This document shows positions 43,970-53,341 of a stretch of 64,000 nucleotides of DNA, piece after piece. The first letter of the stretch is position 1; the number at the start of each line of letters is the position of its first letter. This DNA is from Streptomyces sp. 7-21 (GTDB taxonomy: Bacteria > Actinomycetota > Actinomycetes > Streptomycetales > Streptomycetaceae), in assembly GCF_016741785.1 (NCBI RefSeq), contig NZ_JAERRL010000010.1, positions 1-64,000 on the forward strand. The letters are read 5' to 3'. The position numbers were made by a program, and so were the translations under genes. The notes beneath the pieces are model-generated. The model worked only from the letters and a program-made list of their open reading frames with translations, was not told the origin of the DNA and made no database searches.

Positions 43970-46126
43970 ATGCAACTCGCCGCGATCGTCGTCTCGCTGG
44001 TGCTCACCGCGGTCGCCGTTGCGCTGTTCAGCCGCGCGGTCGTCCACTTTGTGCGCTTCTTCCGCCTCGGCCAGCCCGTCCCCGCCGGGACGCGGACGAA
44101 CGATCCCGCCGCGCGCACCCGCACGCTGGTACGGGAGTTCCTCGGCCACACCCGCATGAACCGCTGGGGCATCATCGGCTTCGCCCACTGGTTCGTGGCC
44201 ATCGGCTTCCTCACCCTCGTCCTCACGATCGTCCAGGCGTACGGCCAGCTCTTCCAGGCCGACTGGACCCTGCCGCTGCTCGGCGGCTTCGTGCCGTACG
44301 AGATGTACGTCGAGTTCTTCGCCCTGATGACGACGCTGGGCATCCTCACGCTCATCACCATCCGCCTGCTGAACCTGCCCTCGCGTGCCGGGCGCAAGTC
44401 CCGCTTCACGGGCTCCACGGCCTGGCAGGCGTACTTCGTGGAGTACGTCATCCTCACCATCGGCGTGTGCATCCTGCTGCTGCGGGGGCTGGAGGGCGCC
44501 CTGCACCACGTGGACGGCTACGAGGCGTCGTACTTCCTGAGCTATCCCCTCGTCGCGGCGTTCGACGGGCTGTCGGCGGGGACGCTCCAGAACCTCGTCT
44601 ACCTGGTCGCGATGATCAAGCTCGGGACCTCCATGACCTGGGCCATCACCGTCGCGCTCCACACCGACATGGGCATCGCCTGGCACCGCTTCCTGGCGTT
44701 CCCCAACATCTGGTTCAAGCGGAACGCCGACGGCGAGCCCGCCCTCGGCGCGCTCCAGCCGATGACGTCCGGCGGCAAGCCCATCGACTTTGAGGACCCG
44801 GACGAGGACGACCAGTTCGGCGTCTCCCAGATCGAGCACTTCTCCTGGAAGGGCCTGCTCGACTTCTCCACGTGCACCGAGTGCGGCCGCTGCCAGTCGC
44901 AGTGCCCGGCGTGGAACACCGGGAAGCCGCTGTCGCCGAAGCTGCTGGTGATGTCGCTGCGCGACCACGCCCACGCCACCGCCCCCTACCTGCTGGCGTC
45001 CCAGTCCGTGTCCGCCGACGCGGGCGGCGAGGCGCCCGCGCGGCCGCCGCTGGTCGGCACCGCCGAGGAACAGGGCGTGATCGACCCCGACGTGCTCTGG
45101 TCGTGCACCACCTGCGGCGCATGCGTGGAGCAGTGCCCCGTCGACATCGAGCACGTCGACCACATCGTCGACATGCGGCGCTACCAGGTCATGATCGAGT
45201 CGTCGTTCCCCTCCGAGGCCGGGACGATGCTCAAGAACCTCGAGCGCAAGGGCAACCCCTGGGGCCTGGCGAAGAAGAAGCGCCTGGAGTGGGTCAAGGA
45301 GGTCCCGTTCGACGTGCCCGTCGTCGGCCAGGACATCGAGGACCTGTCGGAGACCGACTACCTGTACTGGGTCGGCTGCGCCGGAGCCCTGGAGGACCGC
45401 GCCAAGAAGACCACCAAGGCGTTCGCCGAGCTGCTGCACGTCGCGGGCGTCCGCTTCGCGATCATGGGCGGCGAGGAGACCTGCACCGGCGACTCGGCCC
45501 GCCGCCTGGGCAACGAGTTCCTCTTCCAGCAGCTGGGCCAGCAGAACGTCGAGACGCTCAACGCCGCCGAGGCCAAGAAGATCGTCACGACCTGCCCGCA
45601 CTGCTTCAACACGCTGGCCAACGAGTACCCGCAGCTCGGCGGCCACTACGAGGTCATCCACCACACCCAGCTGCTCCAGCACCTGGTGGACACCGGCAAG
45701 CTCGTGCCCGTCACCCCCGTCGACGGCCTCATCACCTACCACGACCCCTGCTACCTCGGCCGCCACAACAAGGTCTACACGCCGCCGCGCGAGATCATCG
45801 GCCGCGTGCCCGGCCTGCGCAACGAGGAGATGCACCGCCACAAGGAGCGCGGCTTCTGCTGCGGCGCCGGCGGCGCGCGGATGTGGATGGAGGAGCGGAT
45901 CGGCAAGCGCATCAACGACGAGCGCGTGGACGAGGCCCTGTCGCTGGACCCCGACATCGTCTCGACGGCGTGCCCGTTCTGCCTCGTGATGCTGACCGAC
46001 TCCGTCAACGCCAAGAAGAACGACGGCGCGGCCCGCGAGGACGTGCGCGTCGTGGATGTGGCGCAACTGCTGCTCGACTCCGTCAGGGAGAAGGACGAGC
46101 AGGACGAGCAGACGGTACGTTCATAG
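43970..46126 (+). CDS. Membrane-bound iron-sulfur oxidoreductase (HdrD/GlpC-like)
   Basis: A 718-residue protein. The N-terminal third has five or six membrane helices of NarI/DUF3483 type. Two 4Fe-4S motifs follow, CTECGRCQSQCP and CTTCGACVEQCP. Then come two CCG domains: GCAGALEDRAKK...CTGDSARRLGNEF...CPHCFNTLANEYPQLGGHYEVIHHTQ, and HDPCYLGRHN...CCGAGGARMWMEERIGKRIN. The layout is that of heterodisulfide-reductase-like or lactate/glycerol-3-phosphate dehydrogenase subunits passing electrons to the quinone pool. ATG 43970 follows GAGGAG. No dehydrogenase partner is adjacent; a Yip1 protein gene follows immediately. Confidence 0.92.
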   Translation: MQLAAIVVSLVLTAVAVALFSRAVVHFVRFFRLGQPVPAGTRTNDPAARTRTLVREFLGHTRMNRWGIIGFAHWFVAIGFLTLVLTIVQAYGQLFQADWTLPLLGGFVPYEMYVEFFALMTTLGILTLITIRLLNLPSRAGRKSRFTGSTAWQAYFVEYVILTIGVCILLLRGLEGALHHVDGYEASYFLSYPLVAAFDGLSAGTLQNLVYLVAMIKLGTSMTWAITVALHTDMGIAWHRFLAFPNIWFKRNADGEPALGALQPMTSGGKPIDFEDPDEDDQFGVSQIEHFSWKGLLDFSTCTECGRCQSQCPAWNTGKPLSPKLLVMSLRDHAHATAPYLLASQSVSADAGGEAPARPPLVGTAEEQGVIDPDVLWSCTTCGACVEQCPVDIEHVDHIVDMRRYQVMIESSFPSEAGTMLKNLERKGNPWGLAKKKRLEWVKEVPFDVPVVGQDIEDLSETDYLYWVGCAGALEDRAKKTTKAFAELLHVAGVRFAIMGGEETCTGDSARRLGNEFLFQQLGQQNVETLNAAEAKKIVTTCPHCFNTLANEYPQLGGHYEVIHHTQLLQHLVDTGKLVPVTPVDGLITYHDPCYLGRHNKVYTPPREIIGRVPGLRNEEMHRHKERGFCCGAGGARMWMEERIGKRINDERVDEALSLDPDIVSTACPFCLVMLTDSVNAKKNDGAAREDVRVVDVAQLLLDSVREKDEQDEQTVRS

Positions 46127-46127
46127 G

Positions 46128-46925
46128 GTGGCCGGTTTCAGAAGGAACGACGACGCACACGGGCCGTACCCACCGCCCTCGCCGCAGCCCCAGCCCCAGC
46201 AGCCGTACTACGGCGGCGGCTACACCCCGCCCTATCCGCAGCAGTCCGGCAGCGGGCCGCAGGGCGGCTACGGCTACGGTGACGGTGGGTACGCAGGTGA
46301 CGGCTACGGTGACCACTACGGCGACGGGTACGCCGACGACGGGTACGCCGACGACGGGTACGCCGAGCCGCAGCCCCCGCCGCAGCCGAAGCTGCACTGG
46401 AAGGAGCTGCTGACCGGCATCATCTTCCGCCCGAGCCCCACCTTCTGGACCATGCGCGATTACCCCATGTGGGGGACCGCGCTGATCGTCTCATTCCTGT
46501 ACGGCCTGCTCGCGGTCTTCGGGCTTGACGACGTCCGCCAGTCGATTCTCGACACCACCACCTCGGCCCTCATCCCGTACCTGCTGGTCACGGGCGTGGC
46601 CATGGTCCTCGGCTCGCTGCTGCTCGGCACCGTCACGCACAACCTCGCACGGCAGTTCGGCGGCAACGGTCTGTGGGCCCCCACCGCCGGGCTCGCCATG
46701 CTGATCATGGCGCTCACCGACGTGCCGCGCCTGGCGCTTGCTCTGTTCATGGGCGGCGGCGCGCCCCTGGTGCAGATCCTGGGCTGGGCCACGTGGCTCG
46801 GCGCGGGCGCGCTGCTCACGATGATGGTCAGCCGCTCCCACGAGATCGCCTGGCCGAAGGCGCTGGCCGCCTCGGCCATCCAGCTCGTGGCGATCCTCGC
46901 GCTGGTCAAGCTCGGCACGATATAG
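46128..46925 (+). CDS. Yip1-domain membrane protein
   Basis: A 265-residue protein: an N-terminal Pro/Gln/Gly/Tyr/Asp-rich cytosolic region with repeats (GYGD, DDGYADDGYA), the segment LTGIIFRPSPTFWTMRDYPMWGTALIVSFLYGLLAV, and four or five membrane helices typical of Yip1 proteins. GTG 46128 lies one base past the upstream stop, so translation is coupled. A strong hairpin follows. Confidence 0.85.
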   Translation: MAGFRRNDDAHGPYPPPSPQPQPQQPYYGGGYTPPYPQQSGSGPQGGYGYGDGGYAGDGYGDHYGDGYADDGYADDGYAEPQPPPQPKLHWKELLTGIIFRPSPTFWTMRDYPMWGTALIVSFLYGLLAVFGLDDVRQSILDTTTSALIPYLLVTGVAMVLGSLLLGTVTHNLARQFGGNGLWAPTAGLAMLIMALTDVPRLALALFMGGGAPLVQILGWATWLGAGALLTMMVSRSHEIAWPKALAASAIQLVAILALVKLGTI

Positions 46926-46956
46926 GCCGCCAGGCGCACCGCTCCGGCACGCCTCC

Positions 46957-47002
46957 CTCCCGCGCCCCGTCACAACGAGCGACCGGCTCCGGGGCGCGGG
47001 AG
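46957..47002 (+). terminator. Hairpin after the Yip1 gene
   Basis: CTCCCGCGCCCCG (46957-46969) pairs exactly with CGGGGCGCGGGAG (46990-47002), and the stem can be extended outward. It separates the Yip1 gene from dcd. Confidence 0.65.
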
Positions 47003-47023
47003 GCGTCGGGATAGCCTCATGGC

Positions 47024-47599
47024 GTGCTTCTGTCAGACAAGGACATCCGGGCGCAGATCGACGCCGGGCGGGTCAGGATCGAGCCATTCGATCCCGCCAT
47101 GGTGCAGCCCTCCAGCATCGACGTGCGGCTCGACCGCTACTTCCGGGTGTTCGAGAACCACCGCTATCCCCACATCGACCCCTCCATCGAGCAGCCGGAC
47201 CTCACCCGGATGATCGAGGCCCGGGACGACGAGCCGTTCATCCTCCACCCCGGGGAGTTCGTGCTCGCCTCGACGTACGAGGTCATCACGCTGCCCGACG
47301 ACCTGGCGTCCCGGCTGGAGGGCAAGAGCTCCCTCGGCCGGCTCGGCCTGCTCACCCACTCGACGGCGGGCTTCATCGATCCGGGCTTCTCCGGCCACGT
47401 CACGCTGGAGCTGTCCAACGTGGCGACGCTGCCGATCAAGCTCTGGCCGGGGATGAAAATCGGCCAGCTCTGCATGTTCCGGCTGAGCTCGCCGGCCGAG
47501 AACCCCTACGGATCGGCCCGCGTCGGCTCCCGTTACCAGAACCAGCGCGGGCCGACCCCGTCACGCTCCTACCTCAACTTTCACCGCACCCCGGTCTGA
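47024..47599 (+). CDS. dcd: dCTP deaminase
   Basis: A 191-residue trimeric dCTP deaminase converting dCTP to d[20 protein letters not shown], the catalytic [21 protein letters not shown] with the active glutamate, and the C-terminal [16 protein letters not shown] lid. GTG 47024 is six bases after TAGCCT, a leaderless pattern. Its 3' end overlaps a small convergent gene by 19 bases. Confidence 0.96.
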   Translation: MLLSDKDIRAQIDAGRVRIEPFDPAMVQPSSIDVRLDRYFRVFENHRYPHIDPSIEQPDLTRMIEARDDEPFILHPGEFVLASTYEVITLPDDLASRLEGKSSLGRLGLLTHSTAGFIDPGFSGHVTLELSNVATLPIKLWPGMKIGQLCMFRLSSPAENPYGSARVGSRYQNQRGPTPSRSYLNFHRTPV

Positions 47600-47736
47600 G
47601 CCACGAGCACGACGTTCCGCAGCCGGGCACACCGCGGGCACCGCACCAGCCGCCCCGGGCCGATCCGGTCGGTTCCCAGCTGCCGCAACGGAAAGCGCGC
47701 GGTCCCGAACACGTGCCCCGCGGCACACCGGACCAC
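47581..47736 (-). CDS. Small zinc-ribbon-like Streptomyces protein
   Basis: A 51-residue protein read from GTG 47736 (AGGAG seven bases upstream): [20 protein letters not shown]...[15 protein letters not shown]. The RCxxGHxF and RCPxC pattern recurs in short Streptomyces proteins of unknown function and suggests a single zinc ribbon. Its stop lies inside dcd on the opposite strand. Confidence 0.6.
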   Translation of the reverse strand: MVRCAAGHVFGTARFPLRQLGTDRIGPGRLVRCPRCARLRNVVLVAQTGVR

Positions 47737-47879
47737 CGCACCGCTCCTGCCGTTCCCCAACGACGTCTCCCCTTCCTGCCCTTCGGGCTCTCGTGACGGA
47801 CGACCGCCACATTAGGGGACGAAGCCGGCGCCACTTGTCCTGGCGCTCCGGGGATGCGGTACGCTGTCTCCAGCGCAAC

Positions 47880-47953
47880 GCGGGCGTAGTTTAATGGCAG
47901 AACATGAGCTTCCCAAGCTCAGAGCGCGGGTTCGATTCCCGTCGCCCGCTCCA
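47880..47953 (+). tRNA. tRNA-Gly (anticodon CCC)
   Basis: A complete cloverleaf can be drawn: acceptor GCGGGCG/CGCCCGC, anticodon stem TGAGC/GCTCA with loop TTCCCAA (anticodon CCC), T-arm CGGGTTCGATTCCCG and an encoded 3' CCA. It borders an integrase remnant, so its 3' half was probably the attachment site of an integrative element. Confidence 0.95.
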
Positions 47954-48455
47954 TCACGAAGGCCCAGGTCAGGGGCATGATCCCCGGCCTGGGCCTGGTG
48001 TTTGTCCGGACCGCTGTGCCGCCCCGCGAGCCCGTTGCGTGCCCGATCGTCGGCGCGCCGTCCTTCGCCGCAGCCTCCCGCTCGGCACGCACACGGGCGT
48101 CGGGCCCGGCGGCGACCTGGCGCTGACGCTCCCGCGTCGAGTGCTGATAGATCAACGCGGCCTTCTCCGAGGACTGCCCCGCCCGGACCATCGTGTCCTT
48201 CAGCGTGGCACCGCTCTGCGTCGAAAGCGTGTGCCCCCTGTGCCGCAGGTCGTACCGGAAGTCATCCGGCAGCCCGACCTTGGCCCGGGCCTTGCGCCAC
48301 TTCCTCCCGAAGGTGGACCGCCGGAACGGCTTGCCCTTCTCCCCCACAAACAGCAACCCGTCCGGCTCCTTCTCCGCGTACCACTCCAGATGCCGCCGTA
48401 AGTCCTTCGCCATAAAAAGCCGGCACACCGGGAGCGGCACGAGATGGGCATGCGG
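47919..48455 (-). pseudogene. int: Truncated tyrosine integrase of a tRNA-targeting element
   Basis: The minus-strand frame ending inside the tRNA gene encodes only the C-terminal catalytic part of a tyrosine recombinase: LVPLP...DLRRHLEWYAEKEPDGLLF, GEKGKPFRRSTFGRKWRKARA, RYDLRHRGHTLSTQSGATLK (catalytic Arg/His region) and AGQSSEKAALIYQHSTRERQ (catalytic Tyr). The N-terminal DNA-binding half is missing, replaced at about 48425-48460 by the end of a small element gene. This is a deletion scar of a pSAM2-type actinomycete integrative element in tRNA-Gly. Confidence 0.85.
47960..47996. terminator. Hairpin between tRNA-Gly and the integrase remnant
   Basis: AGGCCCAGG (47960-47968) and CCTGGGCCT (47988-47996) pair perfectly, with an inner GGGG/CCCC stem. 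It may terminate the tRNA transcript. Confidence 0.6.
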
Positions 48456-48750
48456 CTTCCTGACAGGCCAGGCTGAGTACCCGCCCCATGGCACAGGCCG
48501 CTTCGTGCCCGCACGTCCGGCACCCCTCCACGTGGTCGTCGAGCGCCGCCTGGAGCTGCATCACGTCCGCCGGGCGCGGATGTTCCGACACCTCGTGCCG
48601 AAGGTCCGCGGGGCGCGCCTCCCACTCCTGGCCCCCGCCAACAGGCCGGAGCAGTGCGAACGGGCCGCCCCGGCCCATGTACACGCCCAGGCGGTCGGTG
48701 GCCCGGTCTCGCACCAAGGAGCCGTAGAGCAAGGGCTGCCAGTCGCTCAC
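48262..48750 (-). CDS. Small element-encoded protein, 3' end fused into integrase remnant
   Basis: Read from GTG 48750: SDWQPLLYGSLVRDRATDRLGVYMGRGGPFALLRPVGGGQEWEARPADLRHEV, a pattern I know from short proteins in Streptomyces integrative elements. It then has a cysteine-containing segment (EGCRTCGHEAACAMGR) up to about residue 105. The remaining 55 residues are an out-of-frame reading of the integrase remnant, so the native C-terminus was probably lost in the deletion. Function is unknown. Confidence 0.55.
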   Translation of the reverse strand: MSDWQPLLYGSLVRDRATDRLGVYMGRGGPFALLRPVGGGQEWEARPADLRHEVSEHPRPADVMQLQAALDDHVEGCRTCGHEAACAMGRVLSLACQEAACPSRAAPGVPAFYGEGLTAASGVVRGEGAGRVAVCGGEGQAVPAVHLREEVAQGPGQGRAAG

Positions 48751-49034
48751 CGGGACACCTCCGCGCCGTGAACCGGGCTGGTGCCCGCATCGACCCCGTA
48801 CGAGGCCAAGCACAACGCCCGCCAGCTCTCCCGCCGCAACGCCCGCGCGCGCCGCTCCTCAGCAGAGAGCACGTACGGACGCACCAACTCATCACCGCCG
48901 CGCGGCAACACCAACGTCGGTGGGTCCACGGGGTTAACGGCTGTCGGGGAGCAGACCGCACGATGGCGCCCATCGGGAGCCGGAAAAAGACATTTCAGCC
49001 ACGGCTCCGTCAGCCAGACGATAAAGTCCCACAC
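48747..49034 (-). CDS. Small element-type hypothetical protein
   Basis: A 95-residue protein from GTG 49034: WDFIVWLTEPWLKCLFPAPDGRHR at the start and LVRPYVLSAEERRARALRRESWRALCLASYGVDAGTSPVHGAEV at the end. The LVRPYVL...RRR.LWLA.YGVD pattern is common in small genes of Streptomyces integrative elements. It overlaps the next gene by GTGA, forming a two-gene unit. Role unknown. Confidence 0.65.
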   Translation of the reverse strand: MWDFIVWLTEPWLKCLFPAPDGRHRAVCSPTAVNPVDPPTLVLPRGGDELVRPYVLSAEERRARALRRESWRALCLASYGVDAGTSPVHGAEVSR

Positions 49035-49212
49035 GTCAGCGCTCCTCTACAGCGTTGGCCAAGCCCTCGGACCCGCCCGGTCGCGAAGTCCCTTCGCTGC
49101 GTGATGATCGCGTCGCTCATCAGGACGTTGGAACCTCGTCCCAACCCCACTTCGGGACGTCCCGCGTCGGGTAGAACGTCCCTAGTGCCGTCCCACGATG
49201 TGGAGAGAGACT

Positions 49213-49961
49213 GTGACGCCGAACGAGAGGCTACGAGCTGTCATGACGGCCGGAGGTTGGACGTACGCCCCCTCGCGGCGAAGGTCGATGTCGATCCGAA
49301 GTCCGTCGAACGGTGGGTCAACCTGGGCCGGATCCCGCGCCGGACCACGGCCATGCGGGCAGCTGAGACGTTAGGAGAAGACGTGCACGCCCTGTGGCCA
49401 GCGCTCCGCCAGTCCCGCCCCGCCCGCGCCATAAGCCCCGAACTTGTCGCGCTCTACGACCAGCGCGCCGACATCCCGGCGTCGGCGTTCGTGGACCTGA
49501 TGACCCAAGCGAGCGAACGGATCGACGTGTTGGTGTACGCCGCCGTCTTCCTGCACGAGGCCTATCCTCGGCTGAACGACCTCCTGAAGGAGCGGGCCGC
49601 CGAAGGCTGCACCATCCGAATCGCCCTGGGCGACGCCGACAGCCCGAACGTCCGGCAGCGCGGCCAGGAGAAGCGTTTCGGGCACGGCATCGAGTCGCGT
49701 TGCCAGATTGCTCTCATGCACTACCGCCCACTCGTGGGAGTCGCCGGCATCGAGATCCGGACGCACGGCACGACCCTCTACAACTCCATCTACCGCGCGG
49801 ACGACCAGATGTTCGTCAACGCGCACGTCTGGGGCGTCAACGCCTACGGCGCCCCCGTCTGGCACCTCCGCCGCAGCGGCGATGGCGGAGGGATGTTCGA
49901 CACCTACGCTGGAAGCTTCGACGCGGTATGGGAGACAGCAAGCCCCGTACAGGAAGGCTGA
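49213..49961 (+). pseudogene. XRE-type regulator gene with one-base frameshift
   Basis: GTG 49213 reads TPNERLRAVMTAGGWTYA. After a C-run at about 49267-49271 the reading must drop one base to continue [47 protein letters not shown] and then a 170-residue C-terminal domain ([43 protein letters not shown]...[15 protein letters not shown]). This is a familiar Streptomyces helix-turn-helix regulator with a phospholipase-D-like C-terminal domain, usually encoded next to a Nudix gene, as here. The one-base loss removes the helix-turn-helix frame; it may be decay or a sequencing slip. Confidence 0.8.
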
Positions 49962-49963
49962 CG

Positions 49964-50434
49964 GTGACACGGACCGAGTACTACGACGACCCGAACGCGC
50001 CAAAGCCCCACAGCATGGTCGTCGCCGCCTCCGCCGTCGTCACCAACGAGGCCGGTCACATCCTGCTCCAACGGCGAAGCGACAGCGGCTTGTGGGCCCT
50101 CCCCGGTGGCGGCATGGAACTCACCGAATCCCTGCCCGACGCTGCCGTCCGCGAGGTCAAGGAGGAAACCGGACTCGACATCGAGATCACGGGCTTGGTG
50201 GGCACCTACACCGACCCACGGCACATCATCGCGTACAGCGACGGAGAAGTGCGCCGCCAGTTCAACATCTGCTTCACCGCCCGCATCACCGGCGGCGAAC
50301 TCGCCATCTCCGACGAGTCCACCGCACTCCGCTTCGTCCCCCCGGACCAGCTTGGCGGCCTCCCCATGCACCACACCCAGCGTCTCAGGCTGGACCACTT
50401 CGTCCAGCACCGCGACCAGCCATACCTTGGATAA
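49964..50434 (+). CDS. Nudix hydrolase
   Basis: A 156-residue Nudix protein with an intact box [24 protein letters not shown]. It begins [37 protein letters not shown]. It would hydrolyse a nucleoside-diphosphate-linked substrate. GTG 49964 lies two bases after the upstream XRE-type gene's stop, so the two are a translational unit. A second, broken copy of this gene and of the regulator tail lies at 51166-51742. Confidence 0.9.
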   Translation: MTRTEYYDDPNAPKPHSMVVAASAVVTNEAGHILLQRRSDSGLWALPGGGMELTESLPDAAVREVKEETGLDIEITGLVGTYTDPRHIIAYSDGEVRRQFNICFTARITGGELAISDESTALRFVPPDQLGGLPMHHTQRLRLDHFVQHRDQPYLG

Positions 50435-50472
50435 TCATTTCATCTGACTACCTTTCATTGGATAATCGCTTC

Positions 50473-51165
50473 ATGTCGGGACCAAAGCGACACCACTACG
50501 TATCGCAACAGCAGTTGCGATTGCACCCAGGGGCAGATCAAGTGCGTTGAACTGCCTGGCGAAAGGTACTATCGCCAGCCGGTCCGCAAGGCGGCGTCAA
50601 TATACCACTTCAATCGGATCGAAGTAGGCGACGAATCCAGCGTCGCGTTAGAAGAGGCCTTGCGGCGCTTGAATCAAAGACCGCTCCATCACTCAAAGAA
50701 TTGGCCAGTCCACGTCAGCGAAGGTGGCCAATTCCAAACGAGGTTCGCCTCAATGTCACCTTTCTCATTGCTGCCCATCACGTCCGCGTTCAAGCCAGGC
50801 GGAATGCCTTGAATGAAACAATGGCCATCTTTCAGCGCTATATCGACGGAAGCAGCGACGAAGTTGATCTCAATATCCCCCTCATCCACGCCGATATAAT
50901 CCTGCCCCAACTCCCGAGTATCGCCGCAGAGATGTGCGAGCGATCATGGACTTCGGTCGATTTTAAGCGTCGCACGCTGGCAGTTTCAGATACGCCAGTA
51001 ACGCCACTTAAGGATGATACGTGCGATGAGCGAACGGCTGCTGGACTCCGATCTCCTTGCGGAATTCTGGCACCTCTCGCACGCCGTACGGCCCTTGTCA
51101 TCGATCCGTCCGAGGAAGAGCCTCGCGAGGACCGATGGTATCGGGCAAATACGCGGATTTCTAAG
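50473..51165 (+). pseudogene. Broken DUF4238 gene
   Basis: ATG 50473 encodes SGPKRHHYVSQQQLRL, the DUF4238 start (normally KRHHYVPQFYLR), then stops. A second frame continues GQIKCVELPGERYYRQPVRKAASIYHFNRIEVGDESSVALEEALRRLN. A third carries FLIAAHHVRVQARRNALNETM, MCERSWTSVDFKRRTLAVSDTPVTPL and ARRTALVIDPSEE. At least two or three frameshifts separate these blocks. The family has no known function. Base composition is visibly less GC-rich than the chromosome, indicating acquired DNA. Confidence 0.75.
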
Positions 51166-51742
51166 GCAGCGGTGATGGCGGCGGGAGTCCGGCACCTGCG
51201 ATGGAGGCCAACGCGGTTCGGGACAGCAAGGCCCGTACCGAAAGGCTGACGGTGACACGAACACCGAGCACTACGACTACCCCAACGCGCCCAGGCCCAA
51301 CAGCATGGCAGTCGCCGCCTCCGCCCTCGTCCCCAACAAGAACGGTCACATCTGCTGCAACCGCGACGCGACAGCGGCATGCGGGCCCTGCCAGGCGGAG
51401 GCATGGAGCTGACCTCATCACTGCCGGACGCGGCCGTCTGCGAAGTCGAGGATGAAACCGGGCTCGACATCGCGATCACAGGCTTGGCAGGCACCTGCAC
51501 CGGCCCGCGCCGCCTCATGACCTACAGCGAAGAGAAGTACGCCGCCGGTTCAACATCTGCTTCACCGCCCGCATCACCGGCGGGAAACATGATCTTTGAC
51601 GTCCACCGAACTTTGCTGTAGCCCTCCGGGGAAGCTGGCCGACTTTACCATGCACCACACCCAGCGCCTCAGACTGGAGCACTACCTCCAGCACCGCGAG
51701 CAGCATACCTCGGCTGACATACGCATAACTTACGCATAATCG
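51166..51742 (+). pseudogene. Degenerate second copy of the regulator-tail/Nudix unit
   Basis: From GCAGCGGTGATGGCG at 51166 the sequence follows 49872 onward with many substitutions and indels: the XRE tail (GGCCCGTACCGAAAGGCTGACGG), the Nudix start at 51251, [42 protein letters not shown], and the end HTQRLRLEHYLQHREQ. Frameshifts and a deleted middle make it non-functional. The two copies bracket the broken DUF4238 gene. Confidence 0.85.
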
Positions 51743-51802
51743 CTGAGCGGACTGGGGATCCTTGGGATACTCACTCCATGAAGGCTAGCGGGAGGGGCAA
51801 GC

Positions 51803-53261
51803 ATGACGGAGTTCATTCGGCTTTACTTCGGGCAGGCCGCAGCTGAACGAGAGGTCGCCTCAGATCCCGAACGTTTTCGTGAAACCTATTTCGACAGGTG
51901 GAATCTGGCAACACAAGTCTTAGAGCACGAGAAGTTCCTGATTCTCGGGCCAAAAGGATCCGGAAAAAGCGCCGCCGCACATTACGTGGCACTCTCCTGG
52001 AAAAAGAAATTCGGCAAAGAATCAGTCTTTTTCAAATCAGTAGACTTCGATGAACTAAATCGCACGCAAAGCCCTCTCTCATCTCTCGACAAGAACCTTG
52101 TATCTAGCGAGGTCACCTACCTGACCGATTCCGCCTGGAGACTCTTTATTGGCATCCGACTGCTGGAATCTCTCATCGAAGACAACGCATGCAACTTGGC
52201 CCGCGAGTCACAGGTCCTGAAGTTCATGGCCCAACTTCGCGAAGCGGGTCTCGCCTCAGATGATTACCCGCAGGTGCTGAGACGAGTACGAGAGAGGAAA
52301 GGAGGGATTCGCATCCCTTACCTCTCAGGCGAAGTAACCTCCAGGGAATCCGACGTGGTAAGCCGAGAGCAACTCGGTGAGGCAGTCGTCAACCTTATCC
52401 AGAAGGCAGATACACCCAATCGGCACCTGCTCGCAATTGACGGGCTCGATAAGGCAATCGGCGATAACGACAGCTATTGGCGCACAATGGCATCTTTGAT
52501 CCGAGTGGGAGACGGGATCTGCCAGAGGCTGCTTGCAACGAGAAACAACAGCGCCTACGTGATGATCATGTGCCGAAGCGACGTCTTTCGGAGGATCAAC
52601 TTCTCCGACGGGCCCAAGATTGCCGCCGATAGCGGAATTTATATGGACTGGGGTTCAGAACAGCAGGACGACCGCAGTGTTCTCCTTTGGGACTACCTCG
52701 CCGCAAAGGGAAAAATTGACAAAGATAGGCTACTGCAATTCTTACCTCGGTATGTCAAAGTGGGCTCTAGAAGAAGGATACCCACGACTAAGTACATTCT
52801 CGACTTCACTCGCTACACACCGCGAGATATAAGTCTGCTGTTCAAGTCCATCCAGCAGCATGCCAGCCCGTACCGCGAGCTGACCGGCCAGCAGGTCCGA
52901 AGCGCTGCCGACAGTTTCGCCCGCCAGCATTTGCTGAACGAGATCAAGTCAGAAGCAGCAGGACTTCTCCCTTCGACCGTCATTCAAAAGATTGAGAACA
53001 TCCTGTCCGAACTTCCATCGCACAAATTTACAAGAGAACAGCTGGCCTCCGCGCTAAGCGAAGCAGAATTAGCGAACGAAGTATCCGTACAGCAGTTCTG
53101 GCGAATACCTCTTTCTGCAAGGGGCAATCGGGAACTACAGTCCAAGCAGCCAATATGTCCAGTTCTATCATCGTCGAGATACGGCCGGATACAACCGGCG
53201 CGGGCCGTGGATCCTCCATACGGGACTCACGTATGCGATGAATATTCCGTTCACGTCGTAG
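51803..53261 (+). pseudogene. P-loop ATPase (Sll1717-like) with a late one-base frameshift
   Basis: From ATG 51803 (GGGAGGGG upstream) the frame encodes LYFGQAAAEREVASDPERF...KFLILGPKGSGKSAAAHYVALSW (Walker A), HLLAIDGLDKAIGDNDSYW (Walker B-like), and AYVMIMCRSDVFRRINFSDG. This is the pattern of Sll1717-family ATPases often found on mobile DNA. After FWRI near 53110 one extra base (in ATACCTCTT) shifts the frame. Removing it restores LFLQGAIGNYSPSSQYVQFY...LHTGLTYAMNIPFTS and a stop at 53261, the expected C-terminus; the unshifted frame runs to 53341. Codon use includes TTA and AT-rich choices, unlike the neighbours. The defect may be decay, a sequencing error or of little effect. Confidence 0.75.
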
Positions 53262-53341
53262 GCTGGATAGCGAGCACCTGCGATGCCCGTCGCAAGCACC
53301 ATGGGCGACGAACCACGGTCATTAACTTTCTCCTGCTCTAG

